Shown piece after piece: positions 7,340 through 15,310 of a DNA stretch of 30,308 nt. Made by a program: the position numbers and the translations under genes. How positions within the stretch are numbered: the stretch's first letter is position 1; the number at the start of each line of letters is the position of its first letter. This DNA comes from Acetobacteraceae bacterium. Its GTDB lineage: Bacteria > Pseudomonadota > Alphaproteobacteria > Acetobacterales > Acetobacteraceae. The notes below the pieces were generated by a model, which was not told where the DNA came from, did no database searches, and worked only from the letters and a program-made list of their open reading frames with translations. The stretch lies in the NCBI GenBank assembly GCA_947478535.1, contig CANJXD010000007.1:1-30308 (forward strand), written 5' to 3'.

Positions 7340-8638
7340 ATGAGCAGCCATCCCTTTCACCTCGCCTGGTTTCTGTCGCGCGGCTATGGGCCGAAAGCCT
7401 GGCGGCAGGACTGGGGTGGCGACCAGCGGCGGTGGATGATGCCGGACCTCTTCGTCGATATGGCGCGCAGCATGGAACGCGCCTGCTTCGATTACCTCAT
7501 CATCGAGGATAGCTCGAATGTCCCCTACACCTTCGAAGGCTCGCACGACACCTATCTGAAATACGCCGCCGCCACGCCGAAGCTGGACCCGGCGGTGCTG
7601 GTGCCCTGGCTGGCGATGGCGACGCAGCGGCTGGGCATCGTGCCGACCCTGTCCACCAGCGAATACCCGCCCTATCTGCTCGCGCGGCTGGTGAATTCGC
7701 TGGACCATGTGACGGAAGGGCGGGTGGGGTGGAACATCGTCACCGGCAGCAATGACGGCGGCGCGCAGAATTACGGGCGGGAGAAGCACTTCCCGCATGA
7801 CGAACGCTACGACATCGCCGATGAATTCACCGATGTCGTGACCCGGCTGTGGGAAAGCTGGGAGCCGGATGCGGTGGTGCTGGACCGGGAACGCGATGTC
7901 TTCGCCGAGGGCGGCAAGGTGCATCCCATCCATCACCAGGGGAAATACTTTACTGTTCGGGGGCCGTTGAATGCGCCACGCTCGCCGCAGGGGCGGCCGG
8001 TGCTGTGCCAGGCGGGTGGGTCGCCGCGCGGGCAGCGCTTCGCGTCCCGCTGGGCGGATACCATCATCACCAATGCCGCCTCCGTCCCCGCGATGAAGGC
8101 CTTCCGGCAGGAGGTGCGCGGCCTGGCCGCCGCGCAGGGGCGCGACCCCGATGCCATCAAGGTGCTGTTCCTCGCCTATCCCATCGTCGATGTCTCGATG
8201 GAAGCGGCACGCACGCGTCGGGATGCGGAGGCGGCGGATGCGGCGGCGCATCTGACGATGAACCTCGCCATGATCTCCCGCATCAGCGGGATCGACTTCT
8301 CGACATTCGACCTCGATGAGCCGTTGCCGGCGCTGACCACCAATGGGCATCAGTCGAGCGTGGCGAAATACGCCGGGCGCACGCCGCGCGCGGTGGCGAT
8401 GGGCGTCGCGACCAAATCGGGCATCGACTACACCGGCACGGTCGATCACGTCGCCGGCATGATGCAGGAGATCATGCAGGAGGTCGGTGGCGATGGCTTC
8501 CTGCTGTTCAACGGCGATTTCACGCGCCGCTATGTCGCGGAGATCTGCGACGGGCTGGTGCCGGAATTGCAGCGGCGGGGGCTGACGCGGAAGGCCTACG
8601 CGCACGCGACCTTCCGCGACAACCTGCTGGCGTTCTGA
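7340..8638 (+). CDS. LLM-class flavin-dependent oxidoreductase 2 (divergent NtaA-like monooxygenase)
   Basis: A 432-aa luciferase-fold protein, clearly in the same superfamily as LLM 1 but the most divergent of the five. The N-terminus is HLAWFLSRGYGPKAWRQDW rather than LGAF...GWRHP. The acidic strand is CFDYLIIEDSSN at 49-60. The flavin-site block reads LGIVPTLSTSEYPPYLLARL followed by VNSLDHVTEGRVGWNIVTGS at about 98-137. Shared elements are HDERYDIADEF, the RGPLNAPRSPQGRPVLCQAGG turn, and the C-terminal VPELQRRGLTRKAYAHATFRDNL. The ATG at 7340 has GGAG (7329-7332) at good spacing, and the upstream in-frame extension has no family similarity. It follows LLM 1 by 93 bp, with a candidate operator between. 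It likely needs an FMNH2-supplying partner encoded elsewhere; the substrate is unknown. Confidence 0.9.
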   Translation: MSSHPFHLAWFLSRGYGPKAWRQDWGGDQRRWMMPDLFVDMARSMERACFDYLIIEDSSNVPYTFEGSHDTYLKYAAATPKLDPAVLVPWLAMATQRLGIVPTLSTSEYPPYLLARLVNSLDHVTEGRVGWNIVTGSNDGGAQNYGREKHFPHDERYDIADEFTDVVTRLWESWEPDAVVLDRERDVFAEGGKVHPIHHQGKYFTVRGPLNAPRSPQGRPVLCQAGGSPRGQRFASRWADTIITNAASVPAMKAFRQEVRGLAAAQGRDPDAIKVLFLAYPIVDVSMEAARTRRDAEAADAAAHLTMNLAMISRISGIDFSTFDLDEPLPALTTNGHQSSVAKYAGRTPRAVAMGVATKSGIDYTGTVDHVAGMMQEIMQEVGGDGFLLFNGDFTRRYVAEICDGLVPELQRRGLTRKAYAHATFRDNLLAF

Positions 8639-8691
8639 ACGGCCTGAAGCGAGGTGCTTGACGCGGCGGGCCGTGCTGGCGATGACGGGCC

Positions 8692-9909
8692 ATGAGCACA
8701 CCCGCCGAGACCATCGCCCGCCTTCGCGCCAATCCCCGCTTCCAGGCCGCCCTCGCGGTGCTGGACCGGGATCATGACCGGATGGTGGAGGAGATCATCC
8801 GCCTGACGGAAATCCCCTCCCCGCCCTTCAAGGAGGAAGCGCGCGCCGCCGCCTATCTCGCCCTGCTGGGCCAGCATGGGCTGGAGGAGGTGGAGCAGGA
8901 TGCGATCGGCAATGTCATGGGCCGGCGGCGTGGCACGGGCAACGGGCAGACCGTGGTGGTCGCGGCGCATCTCGACACGGTGTTTCCCGAGGGCACGGAT
9001 GTGCGGGTGCGGCGGGACGGCACAAAGCTGTTCGCACCCGGGGTGGGTGACGATACGCGCAGCCTCGCTGTCAACCTCGCCTTCCTGCGGGCGATGGATG
9101 AGGCAGGGATCACCACGCGGAGCGATATCCTGTTCCTCGGCGATGTGGGCGAGGAAGGGCTGGGGGACCTGCGCGGCGTGCGGCACTTCTTCCGCGAGGG
9201 GCGGCACAAGGACCGCGTCGCGGCCTTCTTCACGGTGGATAGCCCGGAGGTCGATCGCATCGTCACGACCGGCGTCGGCAGCAAGCGATTCCGCGTGACC
9301 TTCCGCGGCCCGGGCGGGCACAGCTTCAACGCCTTCGGGCTGGTGAACCCGGCCTATGCCATGGCGCGGGCGAGCCTGACGCTGGCGGCGATCACGGCGC
9401 CTGCAGACCCTCCGACGACGCATTGCGTGAGCGTGCTGGGCGGCGGCACCTCGGTGAATGCCATCCCGAACGAGGTGTGGATGGAGGTGGATCTACGCAG
9501 CCAGGCGCCCAGCGAACTCGCGCGGATCGAGCGGGAATTCCTCGCGGGCGTGGAGGCGGCGGTGGCCGCGGAAAATGCGGCGCGCTCGACGCGGGATGGC
9601 GCCATCACCGCGCAGGTCGTGGCCATTGGCGACCGGCCCGCGGGCAGCACGGCCACGGGCTCGGCGCTGGTGCAGCTCACCGCCGCGGCGGTAGCGGCGA
9701 TGGGCTACACGCCGCGCTTCGAGGCTTCCTCCACCGATGCGAATATCCCGATGAGCCTCGGCATTCCCGCGATCAAGATCGGCAGCGGCGGGCGCAGCGG
9801 GCGCGCGCATTCGCTGGAGGAATGGATCGACGTGGAGAAGGGCGAGAGCCTGCGCGGGATGGAAGCGAGCCTCGCCGCGATCCTCGCCGTGGCGGGGATG
9901 GAGGAGTGA
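8692..9909 (+). CDS. M20-family zinc metallopeptidase / amidohydrolase
   Basis: A 405-aa cytoplasmic metallopeptidase or amidohydrolase of the M20 (PepT/ArgE/carboxypeptidase G2) clan. The expected metal and catalytic residues are present: AAHLDTVF with His93 and Asp95, GVGDD with Asp120/121 (bridging metal ligand), GEEG with Glu154/155 (general base and ligand), TVDSPEVD with Asp183, and a late His in RAHSLEEW near residue 376. The dimerisation-domain motif GPGGHSFNAFG starts near residue 207. Members hydrolyse peptide, N-acyl-amino-acid or carbamoyl bonds; which one applies here cannot be told. The ATG at 8692 has only a weak ribosome site (GACGGGCC). The gene follows LLM 2 by 53 bp in the same direction, which suggests a shared pathway in which an amide or N-acyl bond is cleaved. 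Confidence 0.9.
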   Translation: MSTPAETIARLRANPRFQAALAVLDRDHDRMVEEIIRLTEIPSPPFKEEARAAAYLALLGQHGLEEVEQDAIGNVMGRRRGTGNGQTVVVAAHLDTVFPEGTDVRVRRDGTKLFAPGVGDDTRSLAVNLAFLRAMDEAGITTRSDILFLGDVGEEGLGDLRGVRHFFREGRHKDRVAAFFTVDSPEVDRIVTTGVGSKRFRVTFRGPGGHSFNAFGLVNPAYAMARASLTLAAITAPADPPTTHCVSVLGGGTSVNAIPNEVWMEVDLRSQAPSELARIEREFLAGVEAAVAAENAARSTRDGAITAQVVAIGDRPAGSTATGSALVQLTAAAVAAMGYTPRFEASSTDANIPMSLGIPAIKIGSGGRSGRAHSLEEWIDVEKGESLRGMEASLAAILAVAGMEE

Positions 9910-9960
9910 TGCCGCGCCGCGCGGCGTGACATCGCGATGGCAGAACAGCCGTTTTTGGGC

Positions 9961-9989
9961 TTGGCAGCCTTGCCGCGCTGGGAAAGGAT
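9961..9989 (+). promoter_or_regulatory. Candidate promoter for the ABC transporter-LLM operon
   Basis: TTGGCA (9961-9966), 17 bases, then AAGGAT (9984-9989). The -35 has five of six consensus bases and the -10 three of six. It would start a transcript near 9996, about 35 bases before the small reading frame at 10031. Suggestive only. Confidence 0.3.
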
Positions 9990-10030
9990 GACCGGCAGCG
10001 ATGGATCACGTTGAGAAGGACAGGCCAGGC

Positions 10031-10081
10031 ATGTGGCCGCCCAGGAATGCCGTGGCGCCGAGTTCCATGACCAGGCCATGA
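10031..10081 (+). CDS. Candidate 16-residue leader peptide coupled to the ABC ATPase gene
   Basis: A short frame MWPPRNAVAPSSMTRP begins with ATG at 10031, ten bases after an AAGGA (10016-10020), the only good ribosome site in this leader. It ends with TGA at 10079-10081, overlapping the ATPase start codon as ATGA (10078-10081). The ATPase start itself has a poor ribosome site, so terminating ribosomes could re-initiate on it. This may be simple translational coupling or a regulatory leader with two consecutive prolines near its start. It may also be chance; conservation in relatives has not been checked. Confidence 0.3.
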   Translation: MWPPRNAVAPSSMTRP

Positions 10082-11163
10082 GCATCGAGGTCACGGGGCT
10101 CATCAAGCGCTTCGGCGCCGCCACCGCCGTCGCCGGCGTGGATATCAGCCTGCCCGCGGGGTCGATGCTGGTGCTGCTGGGGCCTTCGGGCTGCGGCAAG
10201 ACGACGACGATGCGCTGCATCGCCGGGTTGGAGAACCCGGATGAGGGCGTCATCGCCATCCACGGCACCACGGTCTTCGACCGCCGCGCGGGCATCGACG
10301 TGCCCGTTCATCGCCGCCATGTCGGCATGGTCTTCCAGTCCTACGCCATCTGGCCGCACCTCACGGTGTTCCAGAACGTGTCCTTCCCGCTGGAGATGCA
10401 GCGCACGCCGAAGGCGGAGTTGCGCGACCGCACGATGGCGATGCTGGAGAAGGTGGGCCTCGCGGATTACGCGACGCGCGGGGCAAGCGCGCTGAGCGGC
10501 GGGCAGATGCAGCGCGTGGCACTGGCGCGCAGTCTGGTGATGCGGCCCGGCGTGCTGCTGTTCGATGAGCCGCTGAGCAACCTCGATGCACGGCTGCGGG
10601 ACCGCTTGCGGGTGCAGTTGCGGGAATTGCAGACGGAACTCGGCATCACCGGCATCTACGTCACGCATGACCAGCAGGAGGCGCTGGCACTGGCGGACAG
10701 CATCATGGTGATGGATCACGGCGCGGTGCGGCAGACCGGCGGACCGGTGGAGCTGTATCACGCGCCCACCACCGCCGCGATCGCCGCCTTCCTCGGCTAT
10801 TCCAACATCTTCCCCGCGGCCGAATGGCGCCGCGACGGCGAACAGACGGCGGTGGTGCTGGCATCCGGGCGCCGCTTGCTGGCGACCGGCGCGGCACCGT
10901 CCCCGGGCACGCCGTCCAGCCTCTGCGTGCGGCCGGAGGATCTCTCGCTGCGGGCGCAGCGCGCGGAGGAACCGCCGGAGGCCATCGCGGGGGAGATCAC
11001 GCTGGCGAGCTTCCTCGGCGCCACCATGCTCTACCGCGTCCGCACCCCCGGCGGCGAGGTGTGGGAAGTGCTGGCGGACAAGGTGCTGGCGGGGCTCGCC
11101 AAGGGGTCCGCCGTGGTGGTGGAGGCGCCAGCCGCGGCGCTCCGCCTGCTGCCTGACGCATGA
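10078..11163 (+). CDS. ABC transporter ATPase, Fe3+/spermidine (FbpC/PotA-like) type
   Basis: A 361-aa importer ATPase with a C-terminal TOBE-type regulatory domain. Walker A GPSGCGKT is at residues 35-42, the Q-loop at VFQSYAIWPHLTV (85-97), signature LSGGQMQRVALA at 139-150, Walker B VLLFDEPLSNLDARLR at 159-174, and the H-loop at YVTHDQQEA (His197). From about residue 225 the beta-rich TOBE part carries RPEDLSLR. The length and QSYAIWPH/LSNLDA features fit the ferric/polyamine/2-aminoethylphosphonate transporter group. The ATG at 10078 begins right before the conserved IEVTGLIKRFG strand; an in-frame GTG at 10033 is a possible longer start. The next gene starts inside its stop codon (ATGA, 11160-11163). 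It energises the fused permease encoded downstream. Confidence 0.92.
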   Translation: MSIEVTGLIKRFGAATAVAGVDISLPAGSMLVLLGPSGCGKTTTMRCIAGLENPDEGVIAIHGTTVFDRRAGIDVPVHRRHVGMVFQSYAIWPHLTVFQNVSFPLEMQRTPKAELRDRTMAMLEKVGLADYATRGASALSGGQMQRVALARSLVMRPGVLLFDEPLSNLDARLRDRLRVQLRELQTELGITGIYVTHDQQEALALADSIMVMDHGAVRQTGGPVELYHAPTTAAIAAFLGYSNIFPAAEWRRDGEQTAVVLASGRRLLATGAAPSPGTPSSLCVRPEDLSLRAQRAEEPPEAIAGEITLASFLGATMLYRVRTPGGEVWEVLADKVLAGLAKGSAVVVEAPAAALRLLPDA

Positions 11164-12860
11164 TCGGGGCCTCCACCCTCTCCCGCCTCGGGGGCTTCGC
11201 CGTGATGGCGGCGCTGCTGGGGATCATTGGCCTGCTCGTGCTCTCGCCGCTGGTGATGACGGCGATCGCCTCGTTCTCCACGGAGGTGCCGTTTTCCGGC
11301 GGGCCGCCGGGGCGCTTCACGCTCGACAACTACCGCAACCTGTTTGTGCCGGAACTGGCGACGGCGACGTGGAACACCCTGGTGATCGCGGCGGGCGGGA
11401 CGGTGATTTCCGTCAGCATCGGCTGCTGCCTCGCCTGGCTCGCGGCACGGACGGATGTGCCATGCAAGCCGCTGGTGCATCTGGTGGGGCTGATGCCGTT
11501 GTTCGTCTCGCTCGTCGTGGCCTCCGTCACCTGGTCGGTGCTGGGCTCGGGTCGCAGCGGCTATCTCAACATCATCCTGCGCAGCCTCGGCGTGGATTGG
11601 CAGATCGATATCCGCTCCCTCGGCGGGATCACGCTGCTGCACGGGCTCTACTACGTGCCCTATTCCTACATCATGCTGTATGGCGCGCTGTCGCTGATCC
11701 ATCCGGAGATGGAACAGGCCGCGAGCGTGCATGGCGCGTCCAATTTCCGGATGATGCGGCGCATCACCTTCCCGCTGGTGAAGCCGGCGCTGTTCGGCGC
11801 CATCCTGCTGAGCTTCGTCGCGATGGCGGAGGAATTTCCGGTGCCGGCCGTGCTGGGCGGACCGGTGGGGATCGAGACGCTGTCGACGCGCATCTTCAAC
11901 CTGATGACGCGCGTGCCCGGGGAGCCGAACCAGGCCGCGGCGGTTGGCATCCTGCTGACGGCCATCGTGTCCGTGCTCGTGTGGATGCAGCGGCGGCTGC
12001 TGCGGGGGCGGGATTATCGCACCGTCACGGGCAAGGGCATGCGGCCGCAACTGCTGCGGCTCGGCTGGTTCCGCTGGCCGGCGCTGGTGCTGGTGCTGGT
12101 CTATGCCTTCATCGCCCTCGGCCTGCCGCTGCTGGCGCTGGGCGTCGGCGCGCTGCGGCAGGGCATGTTCATCCGCAACGCGGCGGCGCTGTTCGATGTC
12201 TCCACCTTCAGCCTGAATGCCCTGCGCAGCACGCTGACGGATGAGCATGTGGCGCAGGCCGTGGTGAATACGCTGGTCACCGGCATCGCCACCGCCATCG
12301 GTGGGACGACGCTGTATTTCATCCTCGCCTATGTCGCGCAGCGCACCCGGCTCGCGGGGCGGCAGACGCTGGAATATCTGGCGATGGTGCCGCTGGCGCT
12401 GCCGGCGCTGGTGATGGGCATCGGCACGCTCTGGACCTGGCTGGCCATGCCTGTGCCGGTCTATGGCACGCTGATGGTGCTGGTCATCGCCTATACGGGA
12501 AGGCTGATGCCGCAGGGCGTGCGGGCGATCGGCGCCAGCATCGGGCAGATCCATGACGACCTCGAACACGCGGCGATGGTGTCCGGTGCCACGCGGGCGC
12601 AGGCGGTGATGCGCATCACGCTGCCGCTGATGCGCGGCGCGGTGGTGTCCTCCGCCTTCCTCACCCTGGTGCTGGCGACGCGGGAGCTGACCTCCTCGCT
12701 GCTGCTCTACACGACCAATACGCGGGTGCTCTCCGTCGTGATCTATGAGGCCTATGAGCAGGGGCTCTGGAGCTTCGTGGCCTCGATCAGCCTGGTCTAT
12801 ACGGGACTATTGCTGGTGCTCACCCTGATCGGGCGCCGATGGATGCGAACCTCCTTCTGA
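11160..12860 (+). CDS. Fused double-domain ABC permease, Fe3+-type (FbpB/ThiP-like)
   Basis: A 566-aa polytopic inner-membrane protein with two BPD_transp_1 permease domains in one chain, as in FbpB/SfuB and ThiP; it is about twice the length of a single-domain permease. Each half carries an EAA coupling loop: EMEQAASVHGASNFRMMRR followed by ITFPLVKPALFG near residues 181-210, and DLEHAAMVSGATRAQAVMR followed by ITLPLMRGAVVS near 467-497. About twelve hydrophobic segments are visible, starting with GFAVMAALLGIIGLLVLSPL. The start codon overlaps the ATPase stop, so stoichiometric expression is likely. It would carry the ligand delivered by the binding protein encoded next. Confidence 0.92.
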   Translation: MIGASTLSRLGGFAVMAALLGIIGLLVLSPLVMTAIASFSTEVPFSGGPPGRFTLDNYRNLFVPELATATWNTLVIAAGGTVISVSIGCCLAWLAARTDVPCKPLVHLVGLMPLFVSLVVASVTWSVLGSGRSGYLNIILRSLGVDWQIDIRSLGGITLLHGLYYVPYSYIMLYGALSLIHPEMEQAASVHGASNFRMMRRITFPLVKPALFGAILLSFVAMAEEFPVPAVLGGPVGIETLSTRIFNLMTRVPGEPNQAAAVGILLTAIVSVLVWMQRRLLRGRDYRTVTGKGMRPQLLRLGWFRWPALVLVLVYAFIALGLPLLALGVGALRQGMFIRNAAALFDVSTFSLNALRSTLTDEHVAQAVVNTLVTGIATAIGGTTLYFILAYVAQRTRLAGRQTLEYLAMVPLALPALVMGIGTLWTWLAMPVPVYGTLMVLVIAYTGRLMPQGVRAIGASIGQIHDDLEHAAMVSGATRAQAVMRITLPLMRGAVVSSAFLTLVLATRELTSSLLLYTTNTRVLSVVIYEAYEQGLWSFVASISLVYTGLLLVLTLIGRRWMRTSF

Positions 12861-12877
12861 CCGGAAAGGCAGCAGCG

Positions 12878-13954
12878 ATGACCAAGACAGGATGGCAGGC
12901 CGGACGCCGGACACTGATCGCCCTCGGCGCGGGCATGGCGCTGGCGGCACCACGGGTGGCGCGGGCGCAGGCGCTGACGCTGGGCGGCGAGACCATCGCC
13001 GATGCGGAACACTGGGCCGCGGCGAAGCGGGAGGGCACGATCACCATGTACGGATCGCTGCCGACGCGGAACTGGCAACTGGCCGGCGAGGGTTTCCAGC
13101 GCGATACCGGCATCCGGATCAACTACATCAACCTGATCTCGCCCCGCATCTTCGCCCGCGCCAATGCCGAATTCGCCTCCAACCGCCTGGAAGCGGATTG
13201 GGTCGATACGACGGAAGTGCTGATGGCGAAGGATTGGCAGGATCGCGGCCTGCTGCGCCATGCCTACAAGGTGCCGCTGTTCGACCGTCTCGCGCCGGAA
13301 CTGCGGGATGCCGAGGGTCATTGGTATTCCATCTTCCGCACGCCCTATGTCTTCGGGCTGAACACGGAAGTTGTTGCCGCCGACGAGATCCCGAAAAGCT
13401 GGCGTGACCTGCTGCATCCGCGCTGGCGCGGCCGGCTCGGCCTGCCGAGCATCGATGGCGGCGGCGCGCCCTTCAACGCCTATGCCTTCCTGCGGGAGAA
13501 ATTCGGCGAGGAATACCTGCGCGCGCTCGCGGCGCAGCGGCCGAAGATCTACCCGAGCTCGACGCCGCTGCTGACGGACCTCGTGCGCGGCGAAGTGGCG
13601 CTGACCTTCGTGGCGCCGGCGTCGATCCGCAGCCAGTTGGAGCAGGGATCGCCGCTGAAGGGGGTGTACCCCGAGGAGGGCGTCAGCGCCTATGCGACCT
13701 CCGGCGGCATCACGACGTCGGCACCGCATCCCAACGCCATCCGCCTTTACCTCAACTGGATGACAAGCCTGCACGGCAGCAACATCATCGCCTCCTCCGG
13801 CATCTACGGCACGCACCCGCAGGCGACTGCACCGGTAGCGCCGGGCTTCACCCTGCCGGATTCGTCGGGCATCTGGACGTTGCCGCTGGACCGCTGGGTG
13901 GCGAACCGGGAAGCCTACATCACGCGCTGGCGCGCCCTGTTCGGCACCAGATAG
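12878..13954 (+). CDS. Periplasmic substrate-binding protein, Fe3+-type (FbpA/PotD-like fold) with probable TAT signal
   Basis: A 358-aa extracellular solute-binding protein. Residues 1-31 form an export signal with twin arginines (GRRTLIALGAG), a hydrophobic core and an ARA-Q cleavage site near 30-31. The mature part opens with WAAAKREGTITMYGSLPTRN near 46-65, the usual first strand of type-II receptors of ferric or polyamine transporters, and continues with TPYVFGLNTEVV, PKSWRDLLHPRWRGRL and AYLFLREKFG-like segments. The start at 12878 is chosen over the in-frame ATG at 12839 because GGAAAGG lies eight bases upstream and the signal then begins correctly. It follows the permease by 17 bp. 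The tyrosine pair that binds iron in FbpA is not obvious, so the ligand may be a chelate or another anion. Confidence 0.9.
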   Translation: MTKTGWQAGRRTLIALGAGMALAAPRVARAQALTLGGETIADAEHWAAAKREGTITMYGSLPTRNWQLAGEGFQRDTGIRINYINLISPRIFARANAEFASNRLEADWVDTTEVLMAKDWQDRGLLRHAYKVPLFDRLAPELRDAEGHWYSIFRTPYVFGLNTEVVAADEIPKSWRDLLHPRWRGRLGLPSIDGGGAPFNAYAFLREKFGEEYLRALAAQRPKIYPSSTPLLTDLVRGEVALTFVAPASIRSQLEQGSPLKGVYPEEGVSAYATSGGITTSAPHPNAIRLYLNWMTSLHGSNIIASSGIYGTHPQATAPVAPGFTLPDSSGIWTLPLDRWVANREAYITRWRALFGTR

Positions 13955-13966
13955 GGAACGACGACC

Positions 13967-15310
13967 ATGGCTGGCCGCAAGCTTCGGCTGGGTGCCTTCT
14001 TTTCGATGCCCGGCAACCACCTCGGCGGATGGCGACACCCGGATGCGGTGCCGAATGCCAATACCGATTTCGCGACCTATCTGCACCTCGCGAAGGTGGC
14101 GGAGCGCGGGCTGTATGACACCATCTTCTTCCGCGACACGGCGGCCGTCGCGGGGGCGGATGCGATGTTCGCGGGCGATCGCAGCCGGGCACGGCTGGCG
14201 CGTCTGGTGGCGCTGGAGCCGGTGATGGCGCTGGCGGGCATGGCCGCCGTCACCAGCCGGATCGGGCTGATCGCGACGGCGACGACGACCTATAACGAGC
14301 CCTACAACCTCGCGCGGCGCTTCGCGACGCTGGACCATATGAGCAACGGGCGCGCGGGGTGGAACCTCGTCACCTCCCAGTTCGAGGATGAGGCGGCGAA
14401 TTTCGGGCTCGCGCAGCATCCGGACCATGCCTCCCGCTACGCGCGCGCCGAGGAATTCTACGATGTCGTCGCCGGGCTGTGGGATAGCTGGGAGGAAGAC
14501 GCCTTCCTCTATGACAAGCAGGAGGGGATGTATTTCGACTTCGACAAGATGCATTTCCTGGAACACAAGGGCGCGCATTTCGACGTGCGGGGGCCGCTGA
14601 ACCTGCCGCGCACGCCGCAGGGAAGGCCCGTCGTGGCGCAGGCCGGATCCTCCGGCCCGGGGATGGACCTGGCGGCGCGCACGGCGGACCTGGTGTTCAC
14701 GGCGCAGTTGGAAATTCCGGAAGCGGCGGCCTTCTACAAGGAACTCAAGGGCCGCCTCGCGCAGCATGGGCGGGAGCCGGGGGATCTGCTGATCCTGCCG
14801 GGGCTGACGCCGGTCGTCGGGCGGACGATGGCGGAGGCGCAGGCGAAATACGATGAGTTGCAGGAGCTGATGCCGGATGATGTCGCGCTGAATTCGCTGG
14901 CGCGGCTGTCCGGTGGGCTGGACCTGCGACTGTTTCCGCTGGATGGGCCGCTGCCGGACCTGCCGCCGACCAATTCGGGCAAGAGCCGGCAGCAATTGGC
15001 CATCGACCTCGCGCGCAAGAACAACATGACGCTGCGGCAGATCGCGCGGCACATGGCCTCCGCCGCCGGGCATCGGGTGCTGGTGGGCACACCCACCTCC
15101 ATCGCGGATGAGATGCAGGCCTGGCTGGACGCGGATGCGGCGGATGGGTTCAACGTGATCTGCAACCACTACCCCGTACCGTTCGAGGAATTCACCGACA
15201 TGGTGATCCCCGAATTGCAGCGGCGCGGTATCTTCCGCACGGAATATGAGGGCATGACGCTGCGGGAGAATCTCGGCCTGCGCGTGCCGCGCAATCGCTA
15301 CGCCGCGTGA
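13967..15310 (+). CDS. LLM-class flavin-dependent oxidoreductase 3 (NtaA/SnaA/DszA-like monooxygenase)
   Basis: A 447-aa luciferase-fold monooxygenase encoded 12 bp after the ABC binding-protein gene, with a good AGGGA ribosome site. Family marks: LRLGAFFSMPGNHLGGWRHP at 6-25, RGLYDTIFFRDTAAV at 47-61, and the flavin-site block from IGLIATATTTYNEPYNLARR through FATLDHMSNGRAGWNLVTSQ near 99-138. Then come SRYARAEEFYDVVAGLWDSW, RGPLNLPRTPQGRPVVAQAG, PTNSGKSRQQLAIDLARKNN and the C-terminal IPELQRRGIFRTEYEGMTLR. It is very similar to the next gene, notably in the TTTYNEP and GRAGWNLVTSQFE stretches and the C-terminus, so the pair probably arose by tandem duplication. Its stop overlaps the next start. 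Being in one operon with the importer suggests that it acts on the imported substrate; a reduced-flavin partner is needed but not seen. Confidence 0.92.
   Translation: MAGRKLRLGAFFSMPGNHLGGWRHPDAVPNANTDFATYLHLAKVAERGLYDTIFFRDTAAVAGADAMFAGDRSRARLARLVALEPVMALAGMAAVTSRIGLIATATTTYNEPYNLARRFATLDHMSNGRAGWNLVTSQFEDEAANFGLAQHPDHASRYARAEEFYDVVAGLWDSWEEDAFLYDKQEGMYFDFDKMHFLEHKGAHFDVRGPLNLPRTPQGRPVVAQAGSSGPGMDLAARTADLVFTAQLEIPEAAAFYKELKGRLAQHGREPGDLLILPGLTPVVGRTMAEAQAKYDELQELMPDDVALNSLARLSGGLDLRLFPLDGPLPDLPPTNSGKSRQQLAIDLARKNNMTLRQIARHMASAAGHRVLVGTPTSIADEMQAWLDADAADGFNVICNHYPVPFEEFTDMVIPELQRRGIFRTEYEGMTLRENLGLRVPRNRYAA

Noticed and set aside
9911..9925. Palindrome CGCCGCGCGGCG just after the M20 stop considered as terminator or operator
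   Set aside because: It is a simple self-complementary CG string, common by chance at this GC content, with the nearest T-run over 20 bases away.
12797..15169. A 790-codon open frame on the minus strand, opposite the binding-protein and LLM 3 genes
   Set aside because: It is rich in Arg, His, Gln and Pro with no family motifs. It lies exactly antisense to two well-supported genes, and such frames are expected in GC-rich DNA.
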